Positions 34,413-38,877 of a stretch of DNA of 38,877 bases are shown here, in pieces. The notes under the pieces are model-generated. The model searched no databases and was not told the origin of the DNA. It saw nothing but the letters and a program-made list of their open reading frames with translations. The translations under genes were made by a program, and so were the position numbers. Location of the stretch: positions 30,631 through 69,507 of the forward strand of contig NZ_JAFEUF010000013.1 in the NCBI RefSeq assembly GCF_016901035.1, read 5' to 3'. Within the stretch, counting starts at the first letter, position 1. The number at the start of each line of letters is the position of its first letter. The DNA comes from Streptomyces durocortorensis (GTDB taxonomy: Bacteria; Actinomycetota; Actinomycetes; Streptomycetales; Streptomycetaceae).

Positions 34413-34988
34413 GTGCCCCGTTCCGTACCGTTGCGCCGACCCCTGGTGGCGCTGCTGCTGTCCTGCTCCCTGCTGACGGGCATCACCGCGTGCGGCGGCT
34501 CCGGGGACTCCGCGGGTGGCAACGCGGCGAGCGCCTCGGCCGCCGCGAGCCCCTCCGTCTCCGTATCCGCCTCGGCCGAGAAGCAGCGGCTCGCCAGGAC
34601 CCGGTTCGTCGCCAACGCGGGGCTGGCGGCGGGGGCGACGTACCAGTGGATCGTGAAGCCGTACCGCGCCGGGACGTTCAAGAAGGGCGCGGAGGGGCGC
34701 CGCCTCGCCCTCGTCAAGGCGGGCCTGGCGGGCGGGTTCGCCTACAACCGGCTCAAGGCCGCGTCGGAGAACGCCAAGGGCGACCCGCTGCTGTCGAAGG
34801 CCGTCGCCCCGTTGACTGCGGGGATCGAATCGCTCAAGGAGCTGGGCACGAAGCTCCGCAAGGGCGAGGCGGGGGAGGGTGATGTGGGGGCGTTCGAGAG
34901 CGTCATCGACAGCATCAAGAACGCGGGCAAGGACGCGGGCGCCGAGGTGGAGGACAAGGTTCCCTCCACCTCCCAGCTGACCGGTTAG
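34413..34988 (+). CDS. Putative lipoprotein
   Basis: A 191-residue exported protein. The signal peptide ends in the lipobox ITAC (24-27), so Cys27 would be lipidated after cleavage by signal peptidase II. A Ser/Ala-rich stretch follows, then a helical domain (RFVANAGLAAGATYQWIVKPYRAGTF...) that I do not recognise. The GTG at 34413 has AGGAGG upstream at good spacing, so the longer frame starting near 34245 is rejected. Confidence 0.82.
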   Translation: MPRSVPLRRPLVALLLSCSLLTGITACGGSGDSAGGNAASASAAASPSVSVSASAEKQRLARTRFVANAGLAAGATYQWIVKPYRAGTFKKGAEGRRLALVKAGLAGGFAYNRLKAASENAKGDPLLSKAVAPLTAGIESLKELGTKLRKGEAGEGDVGAFESVIDSIKNAGKDAGAEVEDKVPSTSQLTG

Positions 34989-35054
34989 CGGCAGAGCGGG
35001 GCGACCGGCGGATATCGGAATGATCATCCCAGGTGCCGCCGGTTAGGGTGCCGC

Positions 35055-35834
35055 ATGACGTCTCTCTCCTACGACCGCTACTGCGACGAGATCCTGGCCC
35101 AGACCGACGCCCTGCGCGCGGTGCTGACCGGTGCCGATCTCGGCGTGACCGTTCCCAGCTGCCCCGACTGGACCCTCCGCGAGCTCGCGGTGCATGTCGG
35201 CGGCGCGCACCGCTGGGTCGGTGAGATCGTCCGGACCCGGGCCTCCGAGGAGTTCCCGGAGGAGAAGGTGCCCGGCTTCGCGGGACCGGACAGTGAGGAC
35301 CCGGCCGCACTGGACGCCTGGCTCGCCGAGGGCGCGGCCGCCACCGTCGACGCGCTGCGGGAGGCCGGGCCGGAGGCCGAGGTGTGGACGTGGGTGACCG
35401 AGCAGCGTACGGCCTTCTGGGCGCGCCGTATGACGCATGAGACGGCCGTGCACCGGGCGGACGCGGCGCTCGCCGCCCGTGTCCCGTACGAGGTGGACGC
35501 CGAGGTGGCCGCCGACACCATCGACGAGTGGCTGGGCATCGTCTCCCTGGCCCAGGAGGAAGGCGACCCGGAGGCGGCGGAACTGCGGGGCGGCGGACGC
35601 TCGTTGCATCTGCACGCCACCGACGTGCCCGGCGCGGAGTGGCTGATCGAGTTCGGCGATGACCGCTTCACCTGGCGGCACGCGCACGAGAAGGCCACTG
35701 TCGCGCTGCGCGGCTCGCTCACCGATCTCCTGCTCGTCTTCAACCGCCGTCTGGAGCCCACCAGTTCGCGCGTGGAGGTGCTCGGTGACGCGGCCCTGCT
35801 GGAATTCTGGCTGGACCGCTCCTCGTTCGGCTGA
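35055..35834 (+). CDS. Maleylpyruvate isomerase-like (MDMPI/DinB) protein
   Basis: A 259-residue protein with the mycothiol-dependent maleylpyruvate isomerase N-terminal domain. Landmarks are VPSCPDWTLRELAVHVGGAHRW (33-54), AFWARRMTHETAVHRADA (about 120-137) and DEWLG. The His residues in these blocks are the expected metal ligands. Streptomyces has many paralogues of unknown substrate using mycothiol. The ATG at 35055 starts at the domain. No partner gene is evident; it is convergent with the LLM-class gene, 10 bp away. Confidence 0.88.
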   Translation: MTSLSYDRYCDEILAQTDALRAVLTGADLGVTVPSCPDWTLRELAVHVGGAHRWVGEIVRTRASEEFPEEKVPGFAGPDSEDPAALDAWLAEGAAATVDALREAGPEAEVWTWVTEQRTAFWARRMTHETAVHRADAALAARVPYEVDAEVAADTIDEWLGIVSLAQEEGDPEAAELRGGGRSLHLHATDVPGAEWLIEFGDDRFTWRHAHEKATVALRGSLTDLLLVFNRRLEPTSSRVEVLGDAALLEFWLDRSSFG

Positions 35835-35844
35835 ACTGCCGCTT

Positions 35845-36855
35845 CTAGGCGTTGAGTTCCGCCAGGACCCGTAGCGTGTGCGGGTCCGGGGCGGTGACCA
35901 GCAGATCCGTCACCGGCCCCGTGCGCCACAGCTCCAGCCGCTCCGCGATCCGGGCGCGCGGTCCGATCAGCGAGATCTCGTCGGCGAACGCGTCCGGCAC
36001 CGCCCGTACCGCCTCCTCCTTGTGGCCCTGGAGGAACAGCTCCTGGATCCGCCGGGCCTCCTCCTCGAACCCCATGCGGGCCATCAGGTCGGCGTGGAAG
36101 TTGCGGGCCGCGTGGCCCATTCCGCCGATGTAGAAGCCGAGCATCGCCTTCACCGGCCACAGGCCCTCGGCCACGTCGTCGCAGACGTGCGCGCGGGCCA
36201 TCGGCGCGATCATGAAACCGTCCCGGAGGCCGGTGAGCGAGGCGTCGTAGACGTCGGTGCGCAGCGGGGACCAGTACAGCGGCAGCCAGCCGTCCGCGAT
36301 CGCCACCGTCTGCGCGATGTTCTTGGGGCCCTCCGCGCCCAGCAGGACCGGGAGCGAGGCCCGCAGCGGATGGGTGATCGGCTTCAGCGGCTTGCCGAGC
36401 CCGGTGGCGTCCGGACCGTCGTACGGGTGGGAGTGGAAGCGGCCCGCCAGTTCGACCGGTCCCTGCCGCGCCAGCACCTGCCGGATCACCTCGACGTACT
36501 CGCGGGTCGCGGTCAGCGGGCTCTTCGGGAACGGCCGCCCGTACCACCCCTCCACCACCTGCGGCCCCGACAGACCGAGGCCGAGCAGCATCCGGCCGCC
36601 GGAGAGATGGTCCAGGGTCAGCGCGTGCATGGCCGTCGCGGTGGGCGTACGGGCCGCCATCTGCACGATGCCGGTGCCCAGCCGGATCCGCGAGGTGTGG
36701 GCGGCGATCCAGGTCAGCGGTGTGAAGGCGTCCGAGCCCCAGGCCTCCGCAGTCCACACCGAGTCGTAGCCGATCCGCTCCGCCTCCTGGACCAGGGCGA
36801 GCTGGCCGGGGTCCGGGCCGCGGCCCCAGTATCCGAGCGCGAGTCCGAGCCGCAT
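35845..36855 (-). CDS. LLM-class F420-dependent oxidoreductase
   Basis: A 336-residue TIM-barrel oxidoreductase of the luciferase-like family. The N-terminal MRLGLALGYWG strand, followed by EAERIGYDSVWTAEAWGSDAF and TSRIRLGTGIVQMAARTPTATAM, is typical of actinobacterial F420-dependent members. LLGLGLSGPQVVEGWYG is also characteristic. The substrate is unknown. The ATG at 36855 has a strong GGAGGGA upstream; an in-frame ATG at 36873 would bury that site, so it is rejected. Confidence 0.9.
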   Translation of the reverse strand: MRLGLALGYWGRGPDPGQLALVQEAERIGYDSVWTAEAWGSDAFTPLTWIAAHTSRIRLGTGIVQMAARTPTATAMHALTLDHLSGGRMLLGLGLSGPQVVEGWYGRPFPKSPLTATREYVEVIRQVLARQGPVELAGRFHSHPYDGPDATGLGKPLKPITHPLRASLPVLLGAEGPKNIAQTVAIADGWLPLYWSPLRTDVYDASLTGLRDGFMIAPMARAHVCDDVAEGLWPVKAMLGFYIGGMGHAARNFHADLMARMGFEEEARRIQELFLQGHKEEAVRAVPDAFADEISLIGPRARIAERLELWRTGPVTDLLVTAPDPHTLRVLAELNA

Positions 36856-36923
36856 TCCGTTCCCTCCAGCCATGGCTGATGAAGTGTCAGGTGCGTTGGG
36901 TGCGGCTTGGACTGTACGACAAC

Positions 36924-36951
36924 GGCCCCCCGCCCGGAAGGGCGAGGGGCC
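36924..36951. terminator. Strong hairpin terminator
   Basis: A 12-nt arm GGCCCCCCGCCC (36924-36935) pairs with GGGCGAGGGGCC (36940-36951), one non-Watson-Crick pair, around the tetraloop GGAA. It lies 20 bp downstream of the stop of the Pro/Gln-rich membrane protein gene (minus strand) and upstream of the LLM-class gene. Confidence 0.8.
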
Positions 36952-36971
36952 GCGGCGTTGTACCTACGGGA

Positions 36972-37838
36972 TCAGCCGCGCTGGATGCCCGTGGTGTCCT
37001 GGAGGACGCCACGACGGCCGTCCTGCGTCTGGGCGATGAGGCTCTGGCCGCGCTGCTCCACCGCGAGGTACCAGGTGCCCGGCGCCAGCTCGGCGATCGG
37101 GTTCGGCGAACCGTCCTCGCCGTACAGCGGGCGCGCCACCGGAACGGCGAACCAGAACGGGGTGAAGTCGCCCGCCGGAGCCGCGCCGCCCTGCGAAGGC
37201 TGCTGGGCGTGGGCCTGGGCCTGCTGCGCCTGTGCCTGCGCCGGGTCGGCCTGGGCGGGCTGGCCCTGCTGGGGCGCGCCCGGGTAACCGTAACCCTGGT
37301 TCGGCTGGGCACCGTACGGCTGCTGCTGGCCGCCCGGGAAGCCGTAGCCCTGGCCGGGCTGCGCGCCGTACGGGGGCTGCCCGCCCTGCACGCCCTGCGC
37401 CGGGGAGGCCGGGCTGAGCAGCGGGGCCTTGAGGAAGGGCACCAGCGGTCCGGCGATCGCGGCGCCGGCGAGCACGATGGTGGCGAGCAGGCCGAGGATC
37501 AGGCCGGCCCCGGCGTTGCTGATGTCGAGGATCGTCCAGAAGGCGGTCCACACGGCGAACACGGTGAGCGCAACGCCGAACTGGCCGAGGTCGAGCCCGA
37601 CGACCTTGCGGCCCGGCAGTGCACGGCTGACGATCACCAGCGCCGCCGCGATGACGCCGGCGAGGTAGACGCTCATCAGGATGCCGAGCGCGTCCCAGGC
37701 GTTCGGGCTGTCGAACCGGGAGCAGTCGACACCCTGCGGGCAGTCGTAGCTGGAGAAGTCGAGGAAAGAGGCGATGAACAGCACGACCGCTGCTCCGATC
37801 ACCACGCCGTCGCCTCGTGTGAGGGATCGGATATTCAC
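36972..37838 (-). CDS. Four-TM membrane protein with Pro/Gln-rich tail (DUF5336-like)
   Basis: A 288-residue protein. Residues 12-130 carry four transmembrane helices. Residues 145-220 are a cytoplasmic low-complexity region of degenerate GYGFPGGQQQPYGAQP repeats, and the last 60 residues form a small soluble part (PGTWYLAVEQRGQSLIAQTQDG). Similar proteins occur throughout Streptomyces and mycobacteria without known function. The GTG at 37838 has AAGGACC upstream. Confidence 0.82.
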   Translation of the reverse strand: MNIRSLTRGDGVVIGAAVVLFIASFLDFSSYDCPQGVDCSRFDSPNAWDALGILMSVYLAGVIAAALVIVSRALPGRKVVGLDLGQFGVALTVFAVWTAFWTILDISNAGAGLILGLLATIVLAGAAIAGPLVPFLKAPLLSPASPAQGVQGGQPPYGAQPGQGYGFPGGQQQPYGAQPNQGYGYPGAPQQGQPAQADPAQAQAQQAQAHAQQPSQGGAAPAGDFTPFWFAVPVARPLYGEDGSPNPIAELAPGTWYLAVEQRGQSLIAQTQDGRRGVLQDTTGIQRG

Positions 37839-38005
37839 GTGAAGGTCCTTAGTCGGTCGTCTCGTCGGGGCGGTCGTCGCTGCCGCCGGTGCGGCTCGAA
37901 GCTCGGGAGCGGCTCCCCATCGTACGGATGAATCTATCGTCTGCCCGGGCGGGTTGTGTCCGAGCCCGGATCATGAGCGGTTATCCCCCCAATTTCACCG
38001 CAGAA

Positions 38006-38877
38006 CTACCCCTTCAAGTAGCTACTGATGCCGTCAGCCAGCCCTTGGGCCGCCTTCTGCCGCCAACTCGCGCTGGTGAGCAGGGCGGCGTCCTCGGGAT
38101 CACGCATGTTGCCGCATTCCACGAACACCTTGGGCACGGTCGACAGATTCAGTCCGCCGAGATCATTACGCGTGTCCAGACCGGTATTTCCGCCGATGTA
38201 ATTGGAAGGCGCGCTTCCGGTCGTGCGGACGAAGTGTCCCGCGATCCTCGCGCCGAGATCGGCCGAACTCTTCACGATCTTCGAGGTGTCGGCCCCGCCG
38301 CCCTTCACCCCGGCGGGCAGGATCACATGGAAGCCCCGGTTGCCCACCGCCGATCCGTCGGCGTGCACCGAGACGACCGCGTCGGCCTTCGCCTCGTTCC
38401 CGATCCGGGCCCGCTCGTCGATGCACGGCCCGAACGGCCGGTCCGCGTCGTGCGTCAGCCGGACCCGGGCGCCCTCTGCCTCCAGCAGGGTGCGCAGCCG
38501 GTGGGAGACGTCCAGGGTGAACCGGGCCTCCGCGTAACCGTCGTTCGTGGACGTACCGGTCGTATCGCACTCCTTGCGGCCGGTGCCGATGTCGACCTGC
38601 TCGTTGATCTCCCGGGTGTGGTCGCGGTTGCCCGGATTGTGTCCCGGGTCGATCACCACGGTCCGGCCGGTCAGCGGGCCCTTCGGCAGCGGTTTCCCGG
38701 AAGGGGAAGAAGAAGGGGAAGGGGAAGAGGAGTCGGCCGGCTCCGAAGGGGCGGGCGTGGGGGAGGCGGCGTCCGCGCCGGGCCGGGGCGAGTCCGCACC
38801 GGCCCCGTCCGCCCGCCCACCCCCCCCCCCCCCCGCGGCGGGGCGGGGGGGGGGGGGGGGGGCCCCCCGGGGGGGGG
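38006..38877 (-). CDS. N-acetylmuramoyl-L-alanine amidase (Amidase_3), N-terminus truncated
   Basis: The gene reads in from beyond the window's right end. The readable part begins in a Ser/Pro-rich linker, then TVVIDPGHNPGN starts the Amidase_3 domain. Zinc ligands are the His of DPGH, the Glu of GYAEARFTLD and the His of VSVHAD. The catalytic Glu is in VFVECGNM. The enzyme cleaves the amide between MurNAc and the stem peptide and should be exported. Its signal peptide is not in the window. Bases beyond about 38820 are G/C homopolymers, so the reading there is unreliable. A GTG at 38659 would start inside the domain and is not accepted. Confidence 0.85.
   Translation of the reverse strand, partial: PPRGAPPPPPRPAAGGGGGGRADGAGADSPRPGADAASPTPAPSEPADSSSPSPSSSPSGKPLPKGPLTGRTVVIDPGHNPGNRDHTREINEQVDIGTGRKECDTTGTSTNDGYAEARFTLDVSHRLRTLLEAEGARVRLTHDADRPFGPCIDERARIGNEAKADAVVSVHADGSAVGNRGFHVILPAGVKGGGADTSKIVKSSADLGARIAGHFVRTTGSAPSNYIGGNTGLDTRNDLGGLNLSTVPKVFVECGNMRDPEDAALLTSASWRQKAAQGLADGISSYLKG
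38821..38877. other. Homopolymer contig edge
   Basis: Fourteen C residues followed by long G runs end the window. This mirrors the left edge and probably marks a sequencing or assembly break inside the amidase gene. Confidence 0.8.

Overview
The window is very GC-rich actinobacterial DNA, most likely from a Streptomyces. The evidence is the strong G/C bias at third codon positions, many GTG starts, operons with 4-bp ATGA/GTGA overlaps, and typical Streptomyces modules: an XRE/DUF5753 regulator with a DUF397 partner, a small HATPase, an SCO2322-type protein and a mycothiol-dependent isomerase-type protein. Both ends run into long C or G homopolymers, so the window is probably a whole contig broken at hard-to-sequence DNA.

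Left part (233-12354). A CYP125-like P450 and a FadA5-like thiolase are divergent and suggest steroid side-chain oxidation. A second locus (MBL hydrolase, aldehyde dehydrogenase, ferredoxin) lies about 8 kb away. A 22-bp operator of the same architecture stands in front of the thiolase and the aldehyde dehydrogenase. Between the two loci is a five-gene minus-strand operon headed by a cobalamin riboswitch: a secreted alpha/alpha-barrel protein, an SCO2322-type secreted protein, and a complete ECF transporter (EcfT, fused EcfA1-A2, EcfS). I read it as a vitamin B12 uptake system.

Middle (12363-22085). A polymorphic-toxin operon holds an SseB-like protein, a WXG-type partner, a 1543-residue RHS protein with an ADP-ribosyltransferase-like tip, a candidate immunity gene, and a SUKH gene further downstream. 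It is followed by the DUF397/XRE pair, a divergent HATPase, and a VapC-type PIN toxin behind a shortened Phd-like antitoxin.

Right-centre (22130-29924). This compact biosynthetic cluster is the most unusual part. A class II aminoacyl-tRNA-synthetase-like amino acid:carrier protein ligase, a stand-alone carrier protein and a phosphopantetheinyl transferase are divergent from a PhyH-type dioxygenase, a DUF6271-like protein, a stand-alone condensation-domain protein and an MFS exporter. No adenylation domain with catalytic motifs is present. I propose that the ligase charges the carrier protein with an amino acid, and that the dioxygenase, condensation protein and DUF6271-like protein modify and release it. 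The divergent promoter holds two sequences resembling DasR dre sites.

Right end (29866-38877). A KstR-family TetR repressor is divergent from a glycosyltransferase/methyltransferase/alpha-alpha-toroid operon. Two KstR boxes lie between them, one a full match to the mycobacterial consensus, which links this regulator to the steroid-type genes at the left. The rest is ordinary chromosomal content: small membrane protein, lipoprotein, MDMPI-type protein, LLM-class oxidoreductase, Pro/Gln-rich membrane protein, and an N-acetylmuramoyl-L-alanine amidase cut off by the window end.
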